A DNA stretch of 64,000 nucleotides from Trichoderma breve (taxonomy: Eukaryota > Ascomycota > Sordariomycetes > Hypocreales > Hypocreaceae). Below the pieces are notes generated by a model. That model was not told where the DNA came from. It saw only the letters and a program-made list of their open reading frames with translations, and did not search any database. Below, in pieces: positions 12,544-23,468 of the stretch; the stretch's first letter is position 1, and every line of letters begins with the position of its first letter. The stretch lies in contig NC_079233.1 in NCBI RefSeq assembly GCF_028502605.1, positions 6,882,001 to 6,946,000 of the forward strand. The letters are read 5' to 3'. The position numbers were made by a program, and so were the translations under genes.

Positions 12544-14280
12544 CACTTCTATCAAGACAAAAGGAATAAAGACAAAACGCTGCACACAAATAATAAAACA
12601 ATGCTGGATGGAGAGAGGAGAGAGAGAGAAAGGATCAGAGAGCCACGACACTACTCTTAAGTGTTTGTGGTAATACTCTTACTCTCTTTTGACTTGGCTG
12701 TTTATGGAGTAGAGCTCTGCTTGCCCCCGTGAATATTTATCTGAACTTGCCGCACACAGCCCACCAACTCGGAGCCTCACTATCAAGCTAGGATAGGTCG
12801 ACTCCATCAAGGCCATTTTCTTTTTTTAGGGCGCAGCGCTTTCCCCAAAGAGATCTAAGAATCGAGGCATAATGGAGTTCACACAGCCCACCCCTGTCTG
12901 GGCTGACGGCGACCCGCAAACACAGCCTAACCTCACAAAGCTGCGGTGAAGTTGGGTGCTTACACAGATGTGTATTCAAAACACGGTAGGAATGCTAGTT
13001 TAGGTCCTGAACTTGATGTAATTTCACATGATTAGTTGTTGCTTTGTGTGTCGTTCTATTTCCAACCATCCCGAGCTAAGGAGTACACGATGCTGATTTG
13101 GCACATGAGGCCATTGGATTGAGCTATGCACTCAGGACCTCACTACCAATCATCGGACAAACTGTAATAGAGAGTCAACTAGAAATAGATACAAGATATC
13201 AAGAAATAGACAAAAAATATAACAGTAGTACAGCTAGAGTACAGCTAGAGCCGAGTTCTAAACGCCTATGCGGGCGTTTGACGTGATCAGTGATCACAGA
13301 CATCTACTAGCACGGGCAAGTTCGGCAGGCATATGATGTGATGAACAGGCATCTACAAGCACGGACAAACTCGGCAATGTGCCGTTGGGCTGATATGGAT
13401 CCTCCTGCATCCTACTCTACACCTTTCGCACCATAATAACTGCCGTAGTATCATGAGCACCAACAGATTTACGGAGCTCCAAAAGAACCGCCCGAAACTG
13501 GCGGGGAGGAAGACACTAGAGAAATAGTGTGCTGGCTTCTTCACGCTGTACCGCTGTACTAATGGGTCCGGCTCAACAAGTCTGGTCCGATTCTGGGATC
13601 AAACTCCGACGAAGAGTCCGGTGTTAAAGCTATTCCCAGGACTATTCGCTGAAGATGAGCTCCGCGAAATTGTTGCCGGCATGGTTCACTAAACAATATA
13701 TGCTGATCCCTGACGATCTTGTCAACTGTAAGCCAGAGCTGGGCTCATCTGCAACGCCGGCACACCTCTGGCACCTCTCCAGGAACAGAAAACGAGCGTT
13801 TCCGCCCTATCGCAGCTGTCAGCTTCCTAACCACAATCATACTAAGCTCTTCGACCGTGTCATACTAAGCTCTTCCCAACCATGCAACCCTGTCAACTCG
13901 CTTCAGGGTCTTGCTCCACACTCTGTCAGATAGCTAATGCCAGCGTGGCTGAGCCCATGATGACCGGCCCGCTTCTAGGCTGATTCTAAATTTATACTTA
14001 GTTTGCTAAGTAGGAGTTTGCTGTGCATTGGCGCTCGAACAGTTGGCCTTGGCTCATTTATTATAGCAAACGGCCTTTTCTGTTGAAGAGTTCCATGTTA
14101 TTTGCGGGCTTACAGAACTAGTACTTACTCTGTGCACGCCCTGCTTGTATGTTTGGAGCCGCTTCCCGCCAGAGCGTGGCATAAGTATATTGGCAAAACT
14201 CGAGCCGTCTGCGTCGACTTTCCTTCCTTTCCTTTCCTTGTCAAATCTTTAGCCATTGCCGTATCGTCTTCTATTCAAAA
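12544..14280. other. Intergenic between divergent S41 protease and SUR7-like genes
   Basis: Double promoter region of about 1.7 kb. GA/CT-rich sequence follows the protease start (12600-12650). An imperfect direct repeat of about 31 bp (about 13298-13330 and 13347-13378, both of the form ACATCTACNAGCACGG) lies in the middle. Stretches at 13440-13930 are GC-richer with stop-laden frames and could be relic coding sequence, not identified. Confidence 0.4.
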
Positions 14281-15372
14281 ATGGGTAAGGGAGGTCGCAT
14301 CGCGTGCATCGCGGTGCCATATCTATGGACGATAGGTGCTTTAGTTGCCATCATTTTCGTGGGCATCGGTTCCACGGACTCTGATTCAGCTACACTAAAC
14401 AAGCTGTATTTTATGAGGGTGAGCTTTCTTGGCTTGCGTCGCAGATTTTGAATGGCGTCTATCTGCGTAGAATCCTCTGACCAAATTCCTATAGGCCGAT
14501 CTCTCCAATGTCACGGCCGTTGAAGCGACAAGATTCGGCGACCAGCTGCTGAACCTCACCTCAACCGCTATGCGAAATGCTAATGCCACCGAGGAGCTTG
14601 CCGCGGCTATGGAGGAGGCGGAGAAGGACGGCGAACTACGCGATTTCTACAACATTGGTCTCTTCGGTTATTGCTCCGGAGAAAAGGAGCACAACGAATT
14701 TAAGGTCGACTTCTGCAGCAAGCCCAAGGGAAGCTTCTGGTTCAACCCGCTCGAGGTCTGGCACTTGAACATCAGCGGCGTGCCTGACTTGCTCCCAAAA
14801 CACCTCCAGTCTGAGCTCAAGACTTACCAAAAGGTGTCTCACTGGATGTTTGTGTCATATGTCCTTGCCTTTGCAACTACATGTCTTCAGCTGCTTGTTG
14901 GCTTTTCGGCCATTTTCAGCCGCATTGGAAGTCTGGCTACAACCGTCGTGGCTGTGGTAAGTCTGAATCTGTCGCAATTGAGCATCTGCCGTACCATTTG
15001 ACTAACAAATTCCTATAGGTTGCAACCATCTTCATGTTCGCCGCAAGCATTACTTCAACCGCTCTGTTTGTAGTCCTGACCGGTGTCTTCAACTCCTCCC
15101 TCAAAGAATACGGCGTCAAGGCCAATTTGGGCGGCAATCTCTTTGCCGCATCATGGCTCGCCGCTGCGTTATCCCTGGCAAGCTCAGTCCTGTGGCTCTT
15201 CAGCTCTTGCTGCTGCTCGGGCCGCTCTTCAGCTCCTCGCTCTGCTCCGCAGCACAACTACGAAAAGGTTGATATGGGAGCTGGCTCTGCTTCTCACACG
15301 GGCCATACCACAGCTCCAGCGCCCACCTTCGATAACACAAATACGGCATACGAGCCATACCGCCACAAATAA
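14281..15372 (+). CDS. SUR7/PalI-family membrane protein
   Basis: Exons 14281-14418, 14495-14956 and 15019-15372, all joined in phase 0 (GTGAGC...TAG, GTAAGT...TAG), give 317 residues. Four membrane segments are visible: one at the N-terminus (about residues 8-30), then a long extracellular loop, and three grouped in the C-terminal half. The loop holds the family motif as GLFGYCSG, after several N-glycosylation sites (NVT, NLT, NAT). The family includes yeast Sur7/Fmp45 of eisosome-marked membrane patches (MCC) and the pH-sensing helper PalI/Rim9; the short Ser/His-rich cytoplasmic tail of about 55 residues is nearer Sur7 than PalI. Expected at the cell cortex, with roles in wall integrity or membrane organisation. 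Confidence 0.8.
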
Positions 15373-16797
15373 ACACGCAATGGGATACCAACTTTCTATG
15401 TTATGAGAACGGGGAAAAGAGAGAATTTGCGTGGTGTATATAGTATCTTTAGCTGAGGAGGGGCTGGCTTTTCTTTTCTTTCCTTTACCTTGATGTATAG
15501 AGCGTGATTTTTGTCAATGGACGGGGACAAATTATAGGCGCCAGTGCTGGAACTCTTATATCAGAGCTGTTATGCTCAAGCAAAATGAATAAATTCAAGA
15601 CATTCGTCTCACTTGGTTTACTCAGCATGCTTTGATGTCTCAATTCACACAAGCGTACGGGTGTTCTCATAATATTTCGGCAAGGTGTAGGGTTTGATGT
15701 GTTTGGGAATAATGTAGAACCCATTGGTGTAAGTCAAAGCCCGATCCCTAGAAGCCGTCACTTTCATCGGCTTCCGATACATGTATCAAATAACCTATCA
15801 CATTGGAACATAATGTGACAGCTTTGACCACTGTCTACTGCCATTCACAATTCGCCGAATATGCAGCCAGGTGGATTTGGAGCTGGAATATGGAGCAATA
15901 ATACCCTGCTGCCGCATTAGGTAGGCTGAATCACTTGCTGCAAGCAGGGAAGCTGAGCCTACAAACTCTGTAGCTAACGATATTGGTAAATAAATTCCGT
16001 ACGCGTGACATGATCCTAGTTCAAGGGCGCAACCGGCCAGAATATGACAAGTGCGCAACGAGAAGTCATATACGCCTTTGCTGTAACAGCCTCGGACAAG
16101 TGGAAAATCTCAAGAAGGTTAATAATGCTGGCCTAATAAACAAAAGAGAACGCTTCACGATGGCGCCAATACTGCCACTATTGGCTTCAGCCCTACGACG
16201 AGGGTATGGACGAACTGCATAGCCCCATTTTACCGCGTAGGGAGGCTGTGATGCCAACGACCCTTGCTCATCACATTCGGTAAGGTGTCCATGAACAATT
16301 GTGGCGGTGTCTCACAGCTGAGGCTTCCTCATGAACTACACTCAAAAAAACGAATTGAACAAATGGGAAACTCAGTGTGAACAATAGTGTTTATAAAAGA
16401 CTCGCTGTAAAAAGATTTCAAGGGAGTAGAGGCAGGCTGGGTGGAGTTCTGCTTCTTCCTATGCATCATTTTTGGTTCTGCCATATGCTCAAGGTAATCG
16501 TTTATACAACAACAAAAGCCATTGTCTACAAAAATACAGGGAACTCTTGTAATTCATCGAAATAAATGTGCGGTACTATAAACTTGTATGCATCATGATG
16601 ATATATATTCTGTCTAGCAAGTATTTCTAGCCTTGTATTTGAGATCGAATATCGGTTCAGGGTAAGTTGAGTAAGGGTGGCTTCATTCTTGGGAAATTAA
16701 GAGTGTCAAGTCAAAATGCGACTGTTGCATTGGTTTCTTGAAGAAAATCCACGAATAACGCTCTCAATCGCCAAAAGCGGCTCATCGAATCAACCAC
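15373..16797. other. Intergenic between convergent genes
   Basis: 3' flanks of the SUR7-like and hydrolase genes and about 1 kb of AT-rich spacer. No open frame with recognisable coding character. Confidence 0.4.
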
Positions 16798-17756
16798 CTA
16801 AGACTCCAAAAAGTTCAGCACATCCCTGCCGAATTGGGTCGGGAAATGGAAGAGGAAGCCGTGGCCACTTCGCGGGTAAACAATGAGCGTTCCGTTGAGC
16901 ACTTTTTGCTGAATCACCCAACTGTTGACAGTGGGGAGCATATAATCATCCTACAGTAAGAAGATATTAGCATAAGGACTTTGTACAAATGGTAAAAGGC
17001 ACTCACATGACCGTTTGCTACTAGAACGGGCATCTTCAAATCGGCAAGTCTGTCATAGGATCCGTTGAGTCCTTGAGAAGTCTCGGGAGTAAAGAACTCG
17101 GTAATACCGTTGCGCATTGTGTTCATCCCGTCGCCTCCATCAGTCAAACCGTCGCTGAGAAATTTGACGTGCTCTTCACTGGAGCTCTCGACGCCTCGCT
17201 CGTGGATTCTCTCCCAATATCTCTGAGCAGCATACTCTCCTTCTTTGGTCATGGGAAAGAACAAGATTCGCATTTGCGACAACTCCATATGCTTAGCTCC
17301 AGAGTATTCCATAACGCCAGCCATGTTTGGAGTAGGAACCGACTCTGGTCCAGCGCTGGGACCGGTGCCGCAAAGAACAAGCTTCCGTATGTTGATGGTA
17401 GACGGTGCGTTCAATCCGACGAGCTGGGTCACCATTCCACCAATGCTGAATCCTAGAACATCGACTTCAGTGATGCCAATGAGGCTGAGGAAACTGTGTA
17501 CATCAGCAGCCATCTGGCGGATTGTTGAAGCGACCTGACCGGTGCTCCGACCAGCGCCAGGATAATCGTAGAGAATCACATTTCGGCGCGCTGCGATAGT
17601 ATTGATCAACAGAGGGTCCCAATGATCCATTGTAGACCTGAAATGGCCTAAGCAGAGCAAAGGAGTTCCTGTGGCTGCTCCAATGCGGCGGTAAGCGTAT
17701 TTGGCCCCGTTGGGGGCCTGTACATACTGGGTCTTGGCTGTTTGCTGGGTTGACAT
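16798..17756 (-). CDS. Alpha/beta-fold hydrolase
   Basis: Exons 17007-17756 and 16798-16950 (56-nt intron, GTGAGT...TAG, phase 0) give 300 residues. The nucleophile elbow is GFSIGGMV with Ser104; an oxyanion-type HF segment lies at about residues 38-40 (LCLGHFRSTMDHW). The acid is likely Asp251 or Asp252 at the start of exon 2, and the base His280 in PRSGHGFLFH. Exon 2 therefore carries two triad residues and is essential; a model without it would be inactive. No signal peptide is seen, so probably cytosolic. It resembles haloalkane dehalogenase or ester hydrolase-like fungal enzymes; the substrate is unknown. The gene is single and monocistronic, with a 750-bp upstream gap. Confidence 0.85.
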
Positions 17757-18508
17757 GTTGATGGAGAAATGATGAATAATTTGTCTTGAAGTATATATCG
17801 AATTTGATCTTGTTATCTGATGATGAACGTGTTGTTCAACGGGAGAGCATACAGCGTATTATATACAGTTCCATGTGCTGGGCAAGTGCAGGCAACATTG
17901 ACAACTTTGTCTAATACCATTACAACATCCGGCAAGACCTGGACGAGTTACTCACATGTTCAAGGGAATAAAACATCGAGGCAGTTTCCTGTTTCAGGAA
18001 GCAGACATCTTGCCATCAAAAAGCAATAAAGCTCCCGAGAGATTACGGAGTAGCTTTGCCGGATTTGCATCTCGGTAAATAGAGCGGCAATAATCGAGAT
18101 CTCCCTCGCAGCCATGTCGGGTTAGAATCGATGCGCTTTGCCCAACTAGGAACCTGCACGACGAGCGAGTTCCGGTGCAATTTATTTTTTATGCATCATC
18201 TGGTGCCTGTGAATTGTTTACAAATTCGCTGGATGAAACAATTGGCCGTGATTTGCTGTCGATTGGAACTGGCTGTATTACAAATTGGGTCACATTAATC
18301 TCCACAGTCGGTCAGAGTCAGACATGCGCTCTGTGTGAACATCTAATCAACTCGGTAAGTACGGCAAGAGAAGAGGATCAACAAATTCGATCATAAACAT
18401 TGATTTTCGTAAACTATGTGGTGATAGAAGTTAAAATATCAACATGAATATACCAGTCTCTATATACGGAATAACGAGATGGTAGATACTAATAATTCCT
18501 TAAACTGC
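17757..18508. other. Intergenic, hydrolase promoter
   Basis: Probable promoter of the hydrolase and 3' flank of the next minus-strand gene. Nothing else recognised. Confidence 0.4.
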
Positions 18509-19230
18509 TTAGGCATACCAGAGCTCAGCATCATCAACGATAAGGCTGGTGGAGGTGATAACAGAAGAGCCAGTATAGGCGAAAGCATAGCCTTGAACCT
18601 GGATCCAATCGGCACTGGTTTCATTGACAAAAACCTGCCAAGGTCCAAAGTTTCCAGACGTGAGAGGAAAGTCTTGGAACAACTGGTCCTTTCCGTCGGA
18701 AGTCTTGACATGAATCTGAACAGTGACGTTCGTGATACCCGGGGCCAGCTGATCCTCGCCGTAGACAAATCCTGCATGGAAGAAGCCCGAGTAAAGTTTC
18801 TTCTCCTCTGGGGCGTGGAATCTGATTCCATCGGCGAGGTTGAGGAGAACGTTGCTGCCGGAGGATGCCCAATCAGCAAAGTAGGTGAAGGGCTGAGAGT
18901 TGGGACAAGCAGCAGTCTTGGTGGAGTTGATAACCAAGTTATATTCAGTGCCGGTAATAATGATGCCCTAAAGTTGCCATTAGCTCACTAACTGACACAG
19001 GGAAAAGGCATTAGTAACTTACGTGGTAGGGATCATCCTGAGAAAGCTGCGACCTTCCGCATGATTCCTCGTTAGAGACCGCAATATCATCAAACTAATA
19101 GAGATTAGCTATCTTGTTAATAACGTTCTACTGCTCGACTCACTGTCAAAGTAACATCAGGAGCACCGAGAGCAGAGGCCCCGAGGGCGGCGGCAGCAGC
19201 GGCCAGGAAGACGCGAGACAGAACAGCCAT
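18509..19230 (-). CDS. Small secreted protein, unknown family
   Basis: Three exons, 19144-19230, 19023-19094 and 18509-18967 (introns 49 and 55 nt, GTGAGT...TAG and GTAAGT...TAG, all phase 0), give 205 residues. The first exon is a textbook signal peptide, MAVLSRVFLAAAAAALGASA. The mature protein has only two visible Cys (one in exon 2, one in the ACPNSQP segment), several N-glycosylation sites, and a run of beta-type segments (LIVDDAELWYA at the end, GPWQVFVNETSADW). This strand-rich pattern resembles a jelly-roll or carbohydrate-binding fold, but no named domain was recognised. Three tidy in-frame introns argue that the gene is real and functional. Confidence 0.78.
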
Positions 19231-20501
19231 TGCGAATTGCGATATTGGAGAATGTGTAGAAGATCTAAGGATGCTTGTGCTCTGAAGTTCTGTGTTGAAT
19301 TCTGCTTTACTTGGAGGAAACGGACGTCCCTTTTATACATCAATGAACTCTTAGATTTGTATAAGCCATAACCCAATTGACTATTGTGGAGTCCGATTTG
19401 CACAGGGGAGTGTCGATTCGAGATGCAACGAAAGTATCAGGCCACTTGACTAGTCCTCGCATGTATAAGATCATCATAGCAACATACCAAAGAGGCATGA
19501 ACAACAAGGTCAGCGTAGCAATATGTTCACAATATTCGTATATGCTAAGTTGCTGATGCCATCTTTCGCGATCGAATTAGAGCCTTCCTAAGTGGGTTAC
19601 GAAATGCGAAACCTTACTTGCTACCTGTCCATTGGCTTAGTAACATTTCCATTAGCCTATTAAGGGTTGAAACAAACAGTTGCAAGTGTATAAGCGAGGC
19701 CTGTAAGTTCTCCGTAGACTCTGTAAGTAACTGAAATACTCTATAGTAGTGAAATAATTGCAAATATCTTTTTAACAAAGTTTATCATTGTAAATCAGCA
19801 GTACTCCAAGCTAAAACAGTGCATCACCAAATGTATTAGCCGTAAACTTACAATTAGACACATGTTTGACTAGTTGATTGTGAGACAAAGACTATCGTTG
19901 GCCGGCAACCAAAACTATCATGGGTCGGCAACTCAATGTTACGGTGAGCATTACTTCGCAGATCCTAGGCAGACGTCTATGCACATTCTCCTTCCCTGTT
20001 AGGCAATCCAGTTGTTTCAACACGAGAAACATCACACCTGTGGTATGAACGTTCACTGAAACAACAAATAATGCATCAACAAGGGGTGCATGATGCTATT
20101 CGCAAAGCATATTAGTCTATAGAAATGATTCATTTGGGCTCACATGGCTCTCGTGTTGCCTGTGTTGCTGTGTTACCGCATTGTGTGTTGCTGCGTTATT
20201 GAGTCTTACTTTTTACAAGAAAGGAAAGGCTTACGAGAGAGAGGCGATGCCAAGAATAAGCTATTGGTTTCTTTGTTGTCCAAAGCTGCATGAAATGTAT
20301 ACGCGTTCATTGTATTTTTCTCATAGATTCTTCCGATTGTATTCTTCGCAAGCCCGTGGGAGAAAAGAAAGGCTCACGAATGATTATCTTGGAATACAAT
20401 CAATAAATCTGCATATGATATCAAGGCCTAAAACTTTCACAATCAAACTATTATCATCTGGTCAGTGATTCTAAATTGATTATACATACAATTGAAAAAC
20501 C

Positions 20502-20590
20502 ATATGACCTTGCCGCTATGGTAAGCTGTATGATTGCTATGGTAAGCTATATGATCTTGCTGCTATGGTAAGCCTTATGACCTTGTAGCT
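20502..20590. repeat. Imperfect tandem repeat, unit about 20-26 bp
   Basis: Three copies of a unit containing GCTATGGTAAGC followed by a variant of TNTATGA, plus a partial fourth (...CTTATGACCTTG). Unit length varies with small insertions (CTTGC). Function unknown. Confidence 0.7.
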
Positions 20591-21192
20591 AATTCCCATA
20601 CTCTACACACTTAATGAATAACTACTGCATCTGCTAAACTCGCAACACTACCTACAATAATAGCAGAAGTGGTTAGCATTTCCTATACTAGCACATGCCG
20701 AATATAACGCTCCGGACATATTGATCGATGCATCTATAAAAAAGAACCCCCACCTCTGTTTCTTTCTATACCGCCAAACTGCTTAGAAGGAGCCTGATTT
20801 TGAGACTTAGCCTCACTTTTGGCGGCGGATGTTTTAAACCTTACTTCCAGATCAAATATATTGCCAATAGGAATGCCCTAGCATCTGAGACTGAGTTCAC
20901 GCAGGGAATGTCAACCTACCAATATCTATAGCAGTTGGACGATCAACGTACCGTATACCGCTTTGTCTGTACCGGCCAGTATTCACAGGATGGCGAGTCT
21001 CTGCCACTGCACTACAATAACTTGATGGTGGACAGCGAGTCGGCCTGTATCCGTCGTATAGGGGAAGCTGACTACGGTGGTCCACTTACCAAGTACGAGT
21101 CTCCTTGTTTGTGCAACACATGTCAATTTTGGCGCCCCGGACCCGTGCTTACTCTTGATAGCGGTCTAAAAGTCCTGAGAGACCTGATATTA

Positions 21193-21299
21193 TACACTCC
21201 ACCAGTATCTACTTTGTTAGCTTGGTACTTTACAGGATGCGATTGGCAAGTTGATGACGATCAGTACCAAGCTAACAAAGTAGATGCTGGCGGAGTGTA
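21193..21299. repeat. Near-perfect inverted repeat (36-bp arms, 35-bp loop)
   Basis: The left arm 21193-21228 begins TACACTCC and ends TTAGCTTGGTAC; the right arm 21264-21299 is its reverse complement with two mismatches (transitions). No target-site duplication was found at the ends. It could be a miniature inverted-repeat element, a transposon relic, or a transcribed hairpin. Confidence 0.85.
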
Positions 21300-21708
21300 A
21301 CAGCTATTATGGATGCCTAAGCACTAGCTCTATTCTTACTAAGTAGTATTCAGGTTGGCTATGTAAATAATTGAGGCTCTGTTGCTACTACATTACGTAT
21401 ATTTCGTAACCGCATCATTAAAGCTAGCTTCAATTTAACCTTACTGAGGACATGGGTCGGGCTTTATTGTTAGAACATTAGAGGATGGAGGCATAATGAT
21501 CGAGAACAATGTCCGGAGACATATATATATAATCCAACTATCTCTCCTGATTGCTTCTTATGGGCAGACTCTTCATCACTACAAAAAGATCTAGTAAGGC
21601 ATTCGACTCTTTCTCTTCTAACCAACTACCTTCTTACATTTAACCTTAGCCTTAGAAGCGAAACATCAGCACAAATCGGTCTTACTTCTATCAACCATCT
21701 CAACCAAC

Positions 21709-22440
21709 ATGTCCATCTGCACTTCTGATCGGGGCCCCTCTAATATGGACGGGGCTTGTTATCACACCTACAGCGATGAAGCATTTGATGCATTCAAAAA
21801 ATGCTGCGGCTCCGCTCCTGTAGCTCAGGTCTATGACCATAAACGACTGGTTGAAGAGGATAACACTCGGGGTGGGTGCTTCGTCTACTGCCCAACTGTT
21901 GACGATGGCCCGAGTCCCTCCAAGCTCGAAAAATGTCTTAAGGCAGAGATCGATTCTGTTCGATGCGACCCATTTGGGTTCTACTCAGCTGCGGATCAAG
22001 TCGAGCTCGCCACAAAACAGGCGAAAGACACTGGATTTTGTCAGGCTTGTCTGGCAGACATAGCAGACACCGTGGAGCCGTCGACAGCGGACAACGAAAC
22101 CTTTGTTTCAGAAACTGCCACCGCAGAGCCGTCGACAACGGACGAGGAAAACCTTGTTTCAGAAACTACCACCGCAGAGCCGTCAACAACTGACAGCGAA
22201 ACCTTTATTTCAGAAGCTACTAGCGGCACAACGGCCAAGAATACTAGGTCACCAAACACTGCTTCAACCACTCCCGCTCCGTCAAGAACCGGGGTTTCTG
22301 CAACTACGGCTTCAATTGCTAAAGCGACCAGTACTAATGCTGCTATTGGAGTGTATAAAGCGGATATCGTCCCATGGAAGATCGGATTTGCTATGGGAGC
22401 CATGTTATTTACAAGTGCAGTTGCTGGGATGCTGGTCTAA
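21709..22440 (+). CDS. Cysteine-rich, Thr/Ser-repeat surface-type protein
   Basis: A single 243-residue exon. The first about 120 residues are Cys-rich (KKCCGSAP, GGCFVYCPT, FCQACLAD). Then come three 17-residue tandem repeats of the type EPSTTDEENLVSETTTA, encoded by 51-bp units at 22075-22125, 22126-22176 and 22177-22227. A Thr/Ser-rich stalk follows, and the C-terminus is hydrophobic (IGFAMGAMLFTSAVAGMLV). That layout is usual for GPI-anchored or single-pass wall proteins. However, the chosen start MSICTSDRG has no signal peptide, and no in-frame upstream ATG adds one, so either an upstream exon is missing or the protein is tail-anchored with its N-terminus inside. Family not recognised. 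Confidence 0.65.
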   Translation: MSICTSDRGPSNMDGACYHTYSDEAFDAFKKCCGSAPVAQVYDHKRLVEEDNTRGGCFVYCPTVDDGPSPSKLEKCLKAEIDSVRCDPFGFYSAADQVELATKQAKDTGFCQACLADIADTVEPSTADNETFVSETATAEPSTTDEENLVSETTTAEPSTTDSETFISEATSGTTAKNTRSPNTASTTPAPSRTGVSATTASIAKATSTNAAIGVYKADIVPWKIGFAMGAMLFTSAVAGMLV

Positions 22441-23228
22441 CTTAAAGGGGCGGATAGTGAGATAACGGTTTATACCTAGCTGAAGGCAAACCCGAGTCAA
22501 GTAAGGGTGCTCTACTACTTTCATTTCAGTCAAGTGAGATTTTTTCTCAAGTATTTTTACATTCAACTTTTCAAGTTCTGCTTATCTATCATACTATTTT
22601 CTTTCTTTCTTTCTTTTTTGGATAGAGTATATTAATCATTAGAAAGCTACTGAACTTGAGATTCATCAATTCATTTAATTATTATTAATTTATTAAGTAC
22701 AATATTTCATAGATGATTGGAAGAAAAAACATTTATTTAACATATATTACTTTTTACTATAACAAGTCCAGAAGAGTGGTATTTCGAAACAGCTTCATCA
22801 TGTAATCCCATGAAGATCTTTGGACAAGATTCAGAGTACATTCTGATCTAGACTGCTGACATGGGAGAAATATGTGAGTACAGTGGGCACACATATCAAG
22901 AAACATTTATATGACATGCTCAATGCTCCATTCTTCTTGTCAGTGGTTGAAATTATATTGGTAAAGACAGTAGCAGGCCAATGGTTGGCCGAGCTTAAAC
23001 TCTGGTCAAAGAACTCCATACAACAACTAAAGGTGTTAATTAACTCTAATAGCCTCATAAATCCTTTTGCACAAAGAGATGCTAGGCACTGCATTATCTC
23101 AGCACTTCTGGGATTCTTGAGGTAAAGTCCAATGGGCCTACCAGCATAAAAATAAGTTGGGATTAGTGGAAGCTGATGTTGAGCAAGATTTGGAAGAACA
23201 CACCTGAATGTGGTGATTGTCTTCAACA
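22441..23228. other. AT-rich intergenic between convergent genes
   Basis: 3' flanks, including a CTTT-repeat tract (about 22602-22618) and a very AT-rich block (22660-22740). Minus-strand frames at 22831-23289 look non-coding. Confidence 0.4.
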
Positions 23229-23468
23229 CTAATCGGTGACACCACTGCAGCCCCAATCGTGTATGCAGCAATCTCGGAATCTTGTCCAAAGTTCGCCTTC
23301 AACCCAGCAGCCACGATCATGGTTATGCACATTAATCTTGTCACAGCAAGATTGAGTAGCTTGACCCTTGTATGATTCTATTGGGCAGGTGTTGGCATTT
23401 GAAAAACACCATGTCGCGGTCGAAGGCGCGATCAAGGAAACAAAGTAAACAACAGGCAATAACTTCAT
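23229..23468 (-). CDS. Small secreted cysteine-rich protein (79 aa)
   Basis: The start MKLLPVVYFVSLIAPSTATW gives a clean signal peptide, cleaved near residue 19. The frame is open further upstream, but that part is not signal-like. The mature peptide of about 60 residues has eight Cys (21, 28, 41, 42, 54, 67, 68, 74), including two CC pairs, consistent with four disulfides. It is rich in Trp and acidic residues and ends GCSGVTD. No known family was recognised; effector-type or antimicrobial peptides have this general form. Single exon, stop TAG at 23229-23231. It lies in an AT-rich, gene-poor region with other secreted proteins. Confidence 0.65.
   Translation of the reverse strand: MKLLPVVYFVSLIAPSTATWCFSNANTCPIESYKGQATQSCCDKINVHNHDRGCWVEGELWTRFRDCCIHDWGCSGVTD

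Larger units (their letters stand above)
19231..21708. other. AT-rich intergenic region with repeats
   Basis: No gene recognised in 2.5 kb. It holds a tandem repeat at about 20502-20590 and a 36-bp inverted repeat at 21193-21299, listed separately. A TATA-like stretch (about 21522-21533) precedes the next gene. Confidence 0.45.

Noticed and set aside
13290..13930. Possible transposase or gene relic
   Set aside because: Frames are short and stop-laden, and no transposase motif or terminal repeat could be found.
22831..23289. 152-codon minus-strand frame next to the 79-aa peptide gene
   Set aside because: No signal, domain or coding bias; it overlaps the true secreted peptide in another frame.
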